Of a DNA stretch of 20,787 nt, positions 1 through 7,396 are shown piece after piece. The notes below the pieces were generated by a model. The model ran no database searches and was not told where the DNA came from. It was given only the letters and a program-made list of their open reading frames with translations. Location: contig JANWID010000330.1 in the NCBI GenBank assembly GCA_025450095.1, positions 1 to 20,787 on the forward strand, in the 5' to 3' direction. Numbering within the stretch: the first letter of the stretch is position 1; every line of letters starts with the position of its first letter. This stretch comes from Bacteroidia bacterium. GTDB taxonomy: Bacteria; Bacteroidota; Bacteroidia; AKYH767-A; OLB10. A program made the translations under genes and the position numbers.

Positions 1-825
1 AAATTCAAATAGGTCACTTCGAAGATCAATGTCGGCAGGTGAGTAGAGGCGGTACTTGTTCTTTCCCGGCCGTGAAACTCTTGAAACACCTTTGAGCTGA
101 CCCAGCAATGACTCTTCAACAGGCGACTCAAATTCAACCTCGAGGATACTTTCCTGATGGGCCTTTTGTTGAATTACCGAAGTCAGATCATCCGCCACGA
201 TTTGTCCCTTATTGATGATGATAACCCTGTTGCAGATTGCTTCGACTTCCTGCATGATGTGAGTGGAAAGAATAACTGTTTTTTCTTTTCCGATGGAAGT
301 AATAAGATTCCGGATATCCACAAGCTGATTTGGATCAAGTCCGGAAGTAGGTTCATCAAGAATTAAAACTTCCGGATCATGAATGAGTGCCTGTGCAAGT
401 CCTACTCGCTGACGATAGCCTTTTGATAATGCCCCGATTTTCTTTTTTTGTTCCGGCCCCAGCCCGGTAAGCTGTACCAGTTCTGCAACGCGTTTGGTAA
501 CCACAGAAGATTTAAGGTGAATGCCTGCTACGAATGCGAGGTATTCCCGGACATACATATCAGTATATAGCGGATTGTTTTCCGGAAGGTATCCAACGCG
601 TTTCCGTACTTCCAGTGATTGCTCCAGCGTATCAAAGCCATTTACATTCACACTTCCTGAATTCTGCGGAATGTAACAGCTGATAATTTTCATCATGGTG
701 GATTTACCCGCACCATTCGGTCCTAAAAACCCGATCACCTGGCCTGAACCGATCTCAAAACTGACATCATCAAGCGCTTTTTGTGTACCGTATATCTTTG
801 TAATATGATTTACCTTTACCGGCAT
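1..825 (-). CDS. gldA: GldA-like ABC transporter ATP-binding protein (3' end cut off by window edge)
   Basis: ATP-hydrolysing subunit of an ABC exporter of the GldA/CcmA-like class, which acts at the inner face of the cytoplasmic membrane with a separate permease. Reading from the ATG at 825, 275 codons are open to the window edge. Visible motifs are Walker A GPNGAGKST (35-43), signature LSKGYRQR (133-140), Walker B LILDEP (154-159) and the switch His in LSTH (about residue 189). GldA proteins are about 300 residues, so only a short C-terminal piece should be missing. In gliding Bacteroidetes GldA works with GldF and GldG, but close paralogues occur in non-gliders, so the symbol is tentative. 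The gene is divergent from rsgA across a 182-bp gap and has no obvious link to the lanthipeptide genes. Confidence 0.85.
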   Translation of the reverse strand, partial: MPVKVNHITKIYGTQKALDDVSFEIGSGQVIGFLGPNGAGKSTMMKIISCYIPQNSGSVNVNGFDTLEQSLEVRKRVGYLPENNPLYTDMYVREYLAFVAGIHLKSSVVTKRVAELVQLTGLGPEQKKKIGALSKGYRQRVGLAQALIHDPEVLILDEPTSGLDPNQLVDIRNLITSIGKEKTVILSTHIMQEVEAICNRVIIINKGQIVADDLTSVIQQKAHQESILEVEFESPVEESLLGQLKGVSRVSRPGKNKYRLYSPADIDLRSDLFEF

Positions 826-863
826 GTTTTGAAAATATTTGTCGCAAAAGTAATTAATTTGCC

Positions 864-891
864 GTCAGGGTTCGACTCCGCTAACCCTGAC
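864..891. repeat. Small hairpin repeat, first copy of an inverted pair
   Basis: Perfect 9-bp arms GTCAGGGTT and AACCCTGAC surround a 10-nt loop (873-882). Its segment 868-891 is repeated in inverted orientation at 960-983 with two mismatches in 24 bases. From general knowledge, short intergenic repeats of this type (cores like GACTCCGCT) are common in Bacteroidetes genomes. It lies in the divergent gap between the ABC ATPase gene and rsgA. Confidence 0.6.
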
Positions 892-959
892 ACGTGAAAG
901 AATATTGAATGCTTACTCCTGATTGTGCCTGCTACCTACTACTTACTTCCTTTACTCAT

Positions 960-983
960 GTCAGGGTGAGCGGAGCCGAACCC
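960..983. repeat. Small hairpin repeat, second (inverted) copy
   Basis: Reverse-complement partner of 868-891, 22 of 24 bases matching, separated by 68 bp. The pair could fold into one long stem. It sits 24 bp before the rsgA start, so it would fall inside or just upstream of the rsgA leader. Confidence 0.6.
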
Positions 984-1007
984 AACATCAACTGAATCGA
1001 AATCTAA

Positions 1008-1928
1008 ATGCAGGGTACTGTCATAAAATCTACCGGAAGCTTTTACCTGGTTGTTGAAGAAAACAGCAAACAAATTTTCCGGTGCAGGGCAAAAGGGAAA
1101 ATGCGTACGCTCGATAAGGATACCACCAACCCGGTATCGGTGGGTGATCATGTGATTTTTGAAACTGCGGGACCACAGGAAGGATTGATCAGTGAAGTGC
1201 TGGAACGTAAGAATTATATCATCCGCAAATCGGTTAACCTCTCACGCCAGGCCCAGATCATTGCCACCAACATGGATCTTGCGCTGGTTGTTGCAACACC
1301 GGTGTACCCGCGTACATCGACCGGTTTCATCGACCGGTTCCTGGCAACTGCCGAAGCTTATAATATTCCTGCCGGTGTAGTTTTTAATAAGTCGGATCTG
1401 TATGATGATGATGTCCGGGAATATGTTGATGAACTTTCAGGCATGTATGCTGAAATTGGATACATTACTTTTATAGTTTCAGCTCTGGACGAAAATTCAC
1501 TCACTGATCTGAAGTCCATACTACTTGGGAAAACCACGCTTTTCTCCGGTCATTCCGGCACGGGTAAGAGTACACTCATCAATAAATTAATTCCTGGACT
1601 TGATTTGAAAACCGCTGAAATTTCTTCACAACATTTAAAGGGTAAGCACACCACCACCTTTGCGGAAATGCATGCTCTTCCCGGTGGTGGTTATATCATC
1701 GATACGCCCGGTATCCGCGAATTCGGTATTCTGGAATTCGACAAATATGAAGTTTCGCATTACTTTCCTGAAATATTTAAGCAATCCTCAAAATGCAAGT
1801 ATGGTAATTGCCTTCATGTAAACGAAAAAGATTGTGCGGTTTTGGAAGCAATTGAGAGTTCTGAGATTGCGCTTACCAGGTATGCGAGCTATATCAGCAT
1901 TTTGAATAACGAGGATATTTTTAAATGA
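1008..1928 (+). CDS. rsgA: Ribosome small subunit-dependent GTPase A
   Basis: RsgA is a circularly permuted GTPase that helps late maturation of the 30S ribosomal subunit. The 306-residue length is normal. An OB-fold-like N-terminus (about 1-75) precedes the GTPase domain with motifs in permuted order: G4 NKSD (127-130), G5 SAL (158-160), G1 GHSGTGKST (181-189), G2 around TTTF (215-218) and G3 DTPG (232-235). The C-terminal zinc site has Cys263, Cys268, His270 and Cys276. All key residues are present. The gene is convergent with the response regulator gene at 1950, with only 21 bp between the stops, and is an ordinary housekeeping gene not linked to the secondary-metabolite region. Confidence 0.96.
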   Translation: MQGTVIKSTGSFYLVVEENSKQIFRCRAKGKMRTLDKDTTNPVSVGDHVIFETAGPQEGLISEVLERKNYIIRKSVNLSRQAQIIATNMDLALVVATPVYPRTSTGFIDRFLATAEAYNIPAGVVFNKSDLYDDDVREYVDELSGMYAEIGYITFIVSALDENSLTDLKSILLGKTTLFSGHSGTGKSTLINKLIPGLDLKTAEISSQHLKGKHTTTFAEMHALPGGGYIIDTPGIREFGILEFDKYEVSHYFPEIFKQSSKCKYGNCLHVNEKDCAVLEAIESSEIALTRYASYISILNNEDIFK

Positions 1929-1949
1929 GGGAACTGGTTTCTTCAGAAC

Positions 1950-2588
1950 TCAAACAATTCTCCCCTTAATCGCCTTCGCAACAGCTTCGCTCTTCGAATG
2001 AACCTGAAGCTTTTTGTAAATGTTTTTTATATGCACATTCACTGTATCGATGCTTATAGTGCATTCATCCGCAATCAGCTTATAACTCATTCCTTCAACA
2101 AGGCAGGAAAGAATTTCCTTTTCACGGTCGGTGAGGTTGAAATGATTTTTCGAATCGGATGTGCGAGGACTTTTTACCATTTTCAAAACACGGTTGGCAA
2201 TAGTCGGCGTCATCGGACTTCCACCCTCATAGATTTCTTTTATGGCTGAAAGAATTTCAACAGGTGCAGTGTTTTTTAAAATGTATCCCTCAGCACCCGC
2301 ACAAATGGAGTCAAATATTTTTCCATCGTCTTCGAAAATTGTTTCCATCAGAATTTTCATTTCAGGAAAATGTTCTTTTACCAGTTTCACACCTTCAATG
2401 CCACTGATTCCGGGCATTTCTATATCCATAACAATTACATCCGGGTTTGCATCCTTAATTCGCCTCACCAGGTCATCGCAGTTTGGAAACGCGCCTGTGC
2501 ACGTGAAACCCTGGGAACCGTTGATGAGCTGATACAACCCTTCACGCATGTTATTGTTGTCTTCGAATATCGCAACCTTAATTTCCAT
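1950..2588 (-). CDS. NarL/LuxR-type response regulator (pair 1)
   Basis: Cytoplasmic two-component response regulator of 212 residues. The receiver domain (about 1-120) has the acidic pair Glu9/Asp10, phospho-acceptor Asp55 in MDIEMPG, Thr83 and Lys105 in YILKN. A LuxR/GerE helix-turn-helix (about 150-210) contains the typical LTDREKEIL stretch and recognition region DTVNVHIKNIYKKL. It follows the kinase gene on the minus strand with a 4-bp gap, so the two are surely co-transcribed. It is highly similar to the regulators at 6755-7396 and 19978-20613; the last 20 residues match the second copy exactly. Target promoters are unknown. Confidence 0.93.
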   Translation of the reverse strand: MEIKVAIFEDNNNMREGLYQLINGSQGFTCTGAFPNCDDLVRRIKDANPDVIVMDIEMPGISGIEGVKLVKEHFPEMKILMETIFEDDGKIFDSICAGAEGYILKNTAPVEILSAIKEIYEGGSPMTPTIANRVLKMVKSPRTSDSKNHFNLTDREKEILSCLVEGMSYKLIADECTISIDTVNVHIKNIYKKLQVHSKSEAVAKAIKGRIV

Positions 2589-2592
2589 TCTC

Positions 2593-4776
2593 TTATGCTT
2601 TAAAACTCAGTTCAATATTAGTTCCTGCGCCTTCGGCGGACTCAATGAGAAATTGACCTCCGATTTCTGCCGCCCTGCGTTTCATATTCTTAATTCCATT
2701 ACCCATCTGTGCACGCTCAATATCGAAACCAACACCATTATCCCTGATAATCATCTTCACATTTTTGTTAACAAGTGAAATTTGAAACGAAGCGCGTGAG
2801 GCATTTGAATACTTCACAATATTATTTGTAGCCTCTTTAAACAGAAGATAAACATTTTTCCTCGTAAGCATGGGCAATGATAAATTATTTAAATTCTCAT
2901 CTGCTTTGAAAGTAAATTCAATATTCCTGGCTTTAAGCATCAAGTAAGCCATCGAACGCATCCGTGAAATCACATTTTCAAATGGATCGTTTTCAGGATT
3001 GATAGTCCAGACAATATCACTCATGGCATCAATAATTTTCCGCGAACTGACTCCAATCTGCTCCAAAGCGGGAATTTCTTTACCGGCTTCCTTTTTTGCC
3101 ACCTCGCTGAATAACGAAATGCTGTTCAATGTTGAACCAATGTCATCATGCAAATCGGCTGCAATGTTGTTTCGGATGGTTTCTAATTTAAGTTTCTGCC
3201 TTGTACGGAAATTTTTGTAAATCAGGAAAAATAAAACAAGCGAAAGAGCCAAACCCCCCATTAAAGAATTTTTTAAAAGTGTTTGTTTTTTGATTGCTAC
3301 ATCTGCCACTGCCAGTTGCTTTTCGTGCCCGGCTTTTTCAGCTGCCTGCGATTTCTCAAACTCATAGTTCATCATTAACTGAGTAGATTTTTTGACATTT
3401 TCTCCATTCACTAAACTGTCGCGAAAAGCAATATAGAGTTTATAGTAATCAAAAGCCTGCTTGAAGTTGCCTTGTACGTTATTCAAATTTGAAAGGTACT
3501 CGTATCCCTTCTTCAGATTCTCTTTATCGTTCTCTGCTTTGGATGAATGCAATCCATTTTCCAGGTATGCTTTTGCCAGCGAATATTTTTTAAGCTTAAT
3601 ATAAATGTTACCTATATTAAGTTTGTCTTGACTAATAGCAATGGCAAATTTTGTCTTCTCATGAATTTTCAAAGCATCAAAATATTTTTTGAGAGCTTCA
3701 GAATACTTGCGTTCCGATGATGTCTTCTCTCCAGCTGCTAAAGCTAAATCTCCTTGTTTCTCATATACTACACCAACTTGAACAAAACACCATGGAATTC
3801 CCCACGCAGGAGCCCGGTTGCCCAATTCCTGGAAGATATTTTCAGCAGCAAAAAAATGTTGCAGGGCGTCCGGGTATTTACCCTGGATAGAGTAATGATT
3901 CCCGATGCTGTTGTGAGTTTGGGCAGCTCCAACTTTATCGCCGATTGTATCTTGAATTTTTAAAGCGGCTTTAAACTTTTTAATAGCTTCGGAAGTATCA
4001 TTTAACGATTCATAAACACCGCCAATCATCTGGAGAATCCATGCAATTCCATGTTTATTTTCGATTTCTTCCTCTATCTTCAATGACTTGAAAAAATAGT
4101 CCAACGCTTTGAGATAATCACCTTGGATCGAATAGACCATTCCGATGTTGCCGAGAGTGTTTGCAATTTTTGATTTATCGCCAAGTTCTTCTTCTATCTT
4201 CAATGCCTTGAAATAATAATTCAATGTTTTGGAATAATCGGCTTGATCCTTATAAACAAGTCCAATGTTGTGGAGGGATTTTGCAATTCCCGATTTATCG
4301 GCAAGTTCTTCTTCAATTTTCAATGCCTTGAAAAAATAATCCAGCGCTTTGGGATAATCGCCTTGGTCAGAATAAACAATTCCGATGTTGCCGATAGATT
4401 TTGCAGTGCCTGCTTTATCGGCAAGTGCTACTCTTAGTGATAAAGCTTTAAAATTATTTTCCAGGGAAGAAGGGTAATTTCCCTTCACATAATTAGCCCA
4501 GCCAATTACGTGATAAGAATAAGCAATGTGTTTTTTGCTTGTTGCTTTTTCGGAAATTGATAATGCCTGGGTGGCGAGTATAATAGCAGTATCAGGGTTA
4601 CTCCAGCTCAGTTCCATGCCAAGAGCATTGAGAATGTTCACTTTGATTGTATCCTCTCCCGTCCTTCTCAAAACATTCAACAACGAATCAACTTTATTTT
4701 GATTCAAAGCGTGAACTGAATTAATAAATGCCGTACTCAGAAAAAAAACTAATAGTAGTTTATAGAGGTTCGACAT
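2593..4776 (-). CDS. TPR-repeat sensor histidine kinase (pair 1)
   Basis: Membrane sensor kinase of 727 residues. Order: signal peptide (about 1-23), a periplasmic array of tetratricopeptide repeats (about 45-450), charged linker/coiled coil (about 460-500), one transmembrane helix (about 504-521), then a HisKA_3 dimerisation domain with His543 in DLHDDIG and a HATPase domain. ATP-site motifs visible are EATNNIVKYS (648-657), DNGVGFD (679-685) and GNGIKNM (692-698). The TPRs have a strict 40-residue spacing (IG dipeptides at 91, 131, 171, 211, 251, 291). The architecture resembles other Bacteroidetes TPR kinases paired with NarL-type regulators. It is divergent from the exported protein gene at 5036. 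The signal sensed is unknown; TPRs suggest a protein or peptide partner (inference). Confidence 0.92.
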   Translation of the reverse strand: MSNLYKLLLVFFLSTAFINSVHALNQNKVDSLLNVLRRTGEDTIKVNILNALGMELSWSNPDTAIILATQALSISEKATSKKHIAYSYHVIGWANYVKGNYPSSLENNFKALSLRVALADKAGTAKSIGNIGIVYSDQGDYPKALDYFFKALKIEEELADKSGIAKSLHNIGLVYKDQADYSKTLNYYFKALKIEEELGDKSKIANTLGNIGMVYSIQGDYLKALDYFFKSLKIEEEIENKHGIAWILQMIGGVYESLNDTSEAIKKFKAALKIQDTIGDKVGAAQTHNSIGNHYSIQGKYPDALQHFFAAENIFQELGNRAPAWGIPWCFVQVGVVYEKQGDLALAAGEKTSSERKYSEALKKYFDALKIHEKTKFAIAISQDKLNIGNIYIKLKKYSLAKAYLENGLHSSKAENDKENLKKGYEYLSNLNNVQGNFKQAFDYYKLYIAFRDSLVNGENVKKSTQLMMNYEFEKSQAAEKAGHEKQLAVADVAIKKQTLLKNSLMGGLALSLVLFFLIYKNFRTRQKLKLETIRNNIAADLHDDIGSTLNSISLFSEVAKKEAGKEIPALEQIGVSSRKIIDAMSDIVWTINPENDPFENVISRMRSMAYLMLKARNIEFTFKADENLNNLSLPMLTRKNVYLLFKEATNNIVKYSNASRASFQISLVNKNVKMIIRDNGVGFDIERAQMGNGIKNMKRRAAEIGGQFLIESAEGAGTNIELSFKA
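3787..4506 (-). repeat. 120-bp coding tandem repeat (TPRs of kinase 1)
   Basis: Six 40-codon units encode residues 91-330 of kinase 1. The middle units are the most alike, sharing phrases such as KALDYFFK and LKIEEEL at exact 120-bp steps. The same repeat with the same period lies in kinase 2 at 8293-9012, so copies within and between genes could recombine. Confidence 0.8.
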
Positions 4777-4879
4777 CTTTTAATTTATTTAATCGTAATA
4801 AGCCAGACAAAGATTAGAATTCATCATTTTGAAGCGGTGATTACAAAAGTAATGTGTCAGCTTATCAGCTCGTATAACT

Positions 4880-4990
4880 GAAACAGGTTAGTTTTTACTC
4901 TTCCTGTTTCTAAAAGCTAACCAAAGATAACGTTTTTAAGTTATTTCCGACTGTGATTATTCGAATCACCTTTGACTTGTTAAAATAAAC
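4880..4990 (+). promoter_or_regulatory. Promoter block of exported protein 1, conserved with that of precursor 5
   Basis: About 100 bp aligns almost without gaps to 18313-18420 (TTAGTTTTT at 4888 and 18321; candidate -7 CACCTTTG at 4967-4974 and 18399-18406). The -7 is one base from Bacteroidetes TAnnTTTG; the -33 region reads ATTT here and ATTG in precursor 5. An inverted repeat GTGATT-N5-AATCAC (4953-4969) lies over the spacer and -7. Upstream, GAAACAGG (4880-4887) pairs with CCTGTTTC (4903-4910), while 4886-4896 can pair instead with 4912-4922, so two exclusive hairpins are possible. Confidence 0.6.
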
Positions 4991-5001
4991 AAATACTACC
5001 A

Positions 5002-5019
5002 TCCCGATCGCTATCGGGA
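5002..5019. repeat. TCCCGAT/ATCGGGA palindromic hairpin
   Basis: Perfect 7-bp arms with a 4-nt loop (5009-5012), in the 5' leader of the exported protein gene, 16 bp before its ATG. Related palindromes occur at 18763-18778 and 19893-19910. From general knowledge this is a common intergenic palindrome type in Bacteroidetes. Confidence 0.6.
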
Positions 5020-5035
5020 CTAAAACAAAAACAAA

Positions 5036-6649
5036 ATGAAAATGCAAACAACAAAAGTAATTCTATTGAGCATATTATTTGCCTCAATGTATTTGCAAAC
5101 AATATCACAAAATCAATGCATCACTAACCAATTCAATTTTGGCGGAAGTGAAAATGACGCCCCTGTCACAATTATTAAAATTGCAGATGGCTATGTTATT
5201 AGTGGGTATACAAATTCTCACGATGGAAACTTTAATGTACCGCACAATCGTGACGTTGATGGATTCATTGCGAAATTTAATTTTAATAATAATCTGATTT
5301 GGCAACATACTTACGGTGGAAAAAATAAGGATGATTTATGGAGTATTAAACCTACCGATGATGGCGGTTTTATTGCAGCGGGTCAAACTGCTTCAAATGA
5401 TGGTGATGTTTCAGGTTATCATGGCGGCAAACACGATGTCTGGGTTGTTAAATTTAATTCTTTGGGAATACTGCAATGGCAGCGTTGTTATGGAGGTAAA
5501 GGTGATGACTATGCATATGAGATTAATGTTGTACCCGGAGGTTACCAGGTTGTCGGAGCGACTGACTCAAATAATGATGGCGATGTACCTGCAAATCATG
5601 GAGGATATGACGCCTGGCTCCTGACTATTTCGGCCAGTGGTAATGCAGTTAGTTCTTATTGTTATGGTGGAAGCGGTGATGATGAACTTACAAGCATCTT
5701 TCGAAATACTAACGGCACTTCAACGTTTAATGGCGCTACCGCCAGCAACGATGGGCAGGTAAGCGGAAACCATGGTGGAATCCAGGACATCTGGTTAGTA
5801 AACATTGATAACAATAACGGAGACATTATTTGGCAAAAATGCATTGGAGGCTCAGCAATTGACAATCCACATACAATTTCCTGCACTGTTGACGGCAATA
5901 TAATTTTATCAATAGCCAGTAATTCCAGCGATGGTGACTTTATAGGTAGTACTTCAGGTTGTTTGGCAGGATTCACGGCAAAGCTGATGAAAGTAAATCC
6001 CGAGACCGGAGCTGTTCTTTGGAATAGAAATTATCCGCATCCAAACAGATGCACAGCATCCCTGGGGACACTTGTTACAACAGATGGTGGAATTTTAAGC
6101 ATGGGACTGATAACCGACAATCCTACTCCATCTTATCACGATGGGTATGTTTTTAAGGTTGACGCTAATGGAAATATGTTATGGGAGAAAATACTTGGCG
6201 GAAGCAAAGACGATAATGTAACTGCATGGAAAACCGGTATTGAAATAAATAATCAATATTTAATTCCATTTACTTCGAAATCAAGGGATGGTGATGTTCT
6301 GAATCCTCTTGGTGGTACTGACGGCTGGATGGTAACCTTAGGCACGAGCGGCTGCAGTCAACGTCTTGCACCGGGAACAGAAAGCAAATTTTCCAATGGA
6401 GCTGCAATTTTTCCAAATCCTGTTTCCAACTCCACAACCATTTCTTTTTCTCTTACACAATCACAAAATGTTTCCCTCAAGATTTTTGATATGAATGGAA
6501 GATTGGTTTCAACAGTTGCCGATAAAATATTTGAAGCAGGAGAAAATGAATTGACCTGGAATGCATCAGATGTGGATGCGGGAGTTTATTTTCTGCGTAT
6601 GGAAACAGCAAGATATTCGAAGAATCAGAAATTGGTAATTACCAGGTAA
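5036..6649 (+). CDS. Exported repeat protein with T9SS type A sorting domain (copy 1)
   Basis: Predicted secreted or cell-surface protein of 537 residues. It has an N-terminal signal peptide (about 1-25, hydrophobic core VILLSILFASMYL), then a set of roughly 55-65-residue repeats (about 33-440) with recurring phrases such as CYGGKGDD, DGDVSG-HGG, D-W-V and WQ, and a C-terminal domain (about 457-537) starting IFPNPVSNSTTISF and ending KLVITR. That tail is the type A sorting signal of the Bacteroidetes type IX secretion system. The repeats look like beta-propeller (SBBP-like) units, a weak assignment; no catalytic residues are recognised. The gene is divergent from kinase 1 and convergent with regulator 2. 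A related protein lies at 18842-19852; their sorting tails are very similar. Confidence 0.88.
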   Translation: MKMQTTKVILLSILFASMYLQTISQNQCITNQFNFGGSENDAPVTIIKIADGYVISGYTNSHDGNFNVPHNRDVDGFIAKFNFNNNLIWQHTYGGKNKDDLWSIKPTDDGGFIAAGQTASNDGDVSGYHGGKHDVWVVKFNSLGILQWQRCYGGKGDDYAYEINVVPGGYQVVGATDSNNDGDVPANHGGYDAWLLTISASGNAVSSYCYGGSGDDELTSIFRNTNGTSTFNGATASNDGQVSGNHGGIQDIWLVNIDNNNGDIIWQKCIGGSAIDNPHTISCTVDGNIILSIASNSSDGDFIGSTSGCLAGFTAKLMKVNPETGAVLWNRNYPHPNRCTASLGTLVTTDGGILSMGLITDNPTPSYHDGYVFKVDANGNMLWEKILGGSKDDNVTAWKTGIEINNQYLIPFTSKSRDGDVLNPLGGTDGWMVTLGTSGCSQRLAPGTESKFSNGAAIFPNPVSNSTTISFSLTQSQNVSLKIFDMNGRLVSTVADKIFEAGENELTWNASDVDAGVYFLRMETARYSKNQKLVITR

Positions 6650-6669
6650 TATTCTAACCACCCCGAAAG

Positions 6670-6754
6670 CGGGAATGTAAAATCTAGAATGTAAAATCTA
6701 AAATGTAGAATTATACAGAAGATTCCATTTTAGATTCTACATTTTACATTCCCG
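6670..6754. terminator. Long shared hairpin between convergent genes
   Basis: CGGGAATGTAAAAT (6670-6683) pairs perfectly with ATTTTACATTCCCG (6741-6754), and further imperfect pairing continues inward. The inner left arm carries an extra copy of GTAAAAT. The hairpin abuts the stop of regulator 2 (6755) and follows the stop of the exported protein (6649), so it probably serves as a two-way terminator. No long T-run is obvious, so efficiency is uncertain. Confidence 0.6.
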
Positions 6755-7396
6755 TTAAACGATCCTTCCCTTTATCGCTTTCGCCACTGCTTCTGATTTG
6801 GAATGAACCTGCAACTTTTTGTAAATGTTTTTAATATGACCATTTACAGTTTCTGGGCTTATAAAACAGGTTTCGGCTATCAATTTGTAGCTCATTCCTT
6901 GCACAAGATATTTCACAATTTCTTTCTCCCTGTCAGAGAGATTAAAATCATTTACTGCCTCAGTTGAAGGTTTATGCTGTACCATCTTCAATACTTTTCT
7001 TGCTATGCTGGGTGTCATTGGGGAGCCGCCTTCATATACTTCTTTAATTGCGGCCAGCATTTGAACCGGTGGAGTATTTTTCAGAATATACCCCTCAGCA
7101 CCATTGCAGATGGATTGAAACACTTTGTCGCTATCATCGAAAATTGTCTCCATCAGAATTTTCACATCAGGAAAAATTTCTTTTGCAATTTTTACAGCAT
7201 CAATACCGGAAATACCAGGCATTTCAATATCCATAAGAATTACATCAGGATTTGTTTGCCGGATGTCTTTTACAATGTCGGTACAGTTAGCAAATGCTCC
7301 TGCACATTCAAATCCGGGGCTTCCATTAATAAGCTGGAACAAACCCTCACGTAAATTGCGATTATCTTCAAAAATAATTACTCTCAATGTTTTCAT
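6755..7396 (-). CDS. NarL/LuxR-type response regulator (pair 2)
   Basis: Response regulator of 213 residues, paralogue of the regulator at 1950. Receiver: Glu10/Asp11, phospho-acceptor Asp56 in MDIEMPG, Thr84 and Lys106. The C-terminal LuxR helix-turn-helix has ETVNGHIKNIYKKL in the recognition region. The start codon overlaps the kinase stop by 4 bp (7393-7396, ATGA), a typical sign of translational coupling. The gene converges with exported protein 1 and shares the hairpin at 6670-6754. Because it is the nearest transcription regulator to the lanthipeptide precursors, it is a candidate for controlling them, but nothing in the sequence proves this. Confidence 0.93.
   Translation of the reverse strand: MKTLRVIIFEDNRNLREGLFQLINGSPGFECAGAFANCTDIVKDIRQTNPDVILMDIEMPGISGIDAVKIAKEIFPDVKILMETIFDDSDKVFQSICNGAEGYILKNTPPVQMLAAIKEVYEGGSPMTPSIARKVLKMVQHKPSTEAVNDFNLSDREKEIVKYLVQGMSYKLIAETCFISPETVNGHIKNIYKKLQVHSKSEAVAKAIKGRIV

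Noticed and set aside
157..366. Plus-strand frame of 69 codons
   Set aside because: It lies antisense inside the intact ABC ATPase reading frame and has no recognisable features.
1..825. ABC ATPase as a lanthipeptide immunity transporter (LanF)
   Set aside because: It is far from the cluster, divergent from rsgA, and its sequence fits the GldA-like group; no LanE/LanG partners are in view.
939..1151. Minus-strand frame overlapping the rsgA start
   Set aside because: Shadow of rsgA and of the small repeat; no family resemblance.
3787..4506. Regular repeats as a CRISPR array
   Set aside because: The 120-bp period is coding TPR sequence in frame, with no short identical repeats and unique spacers.
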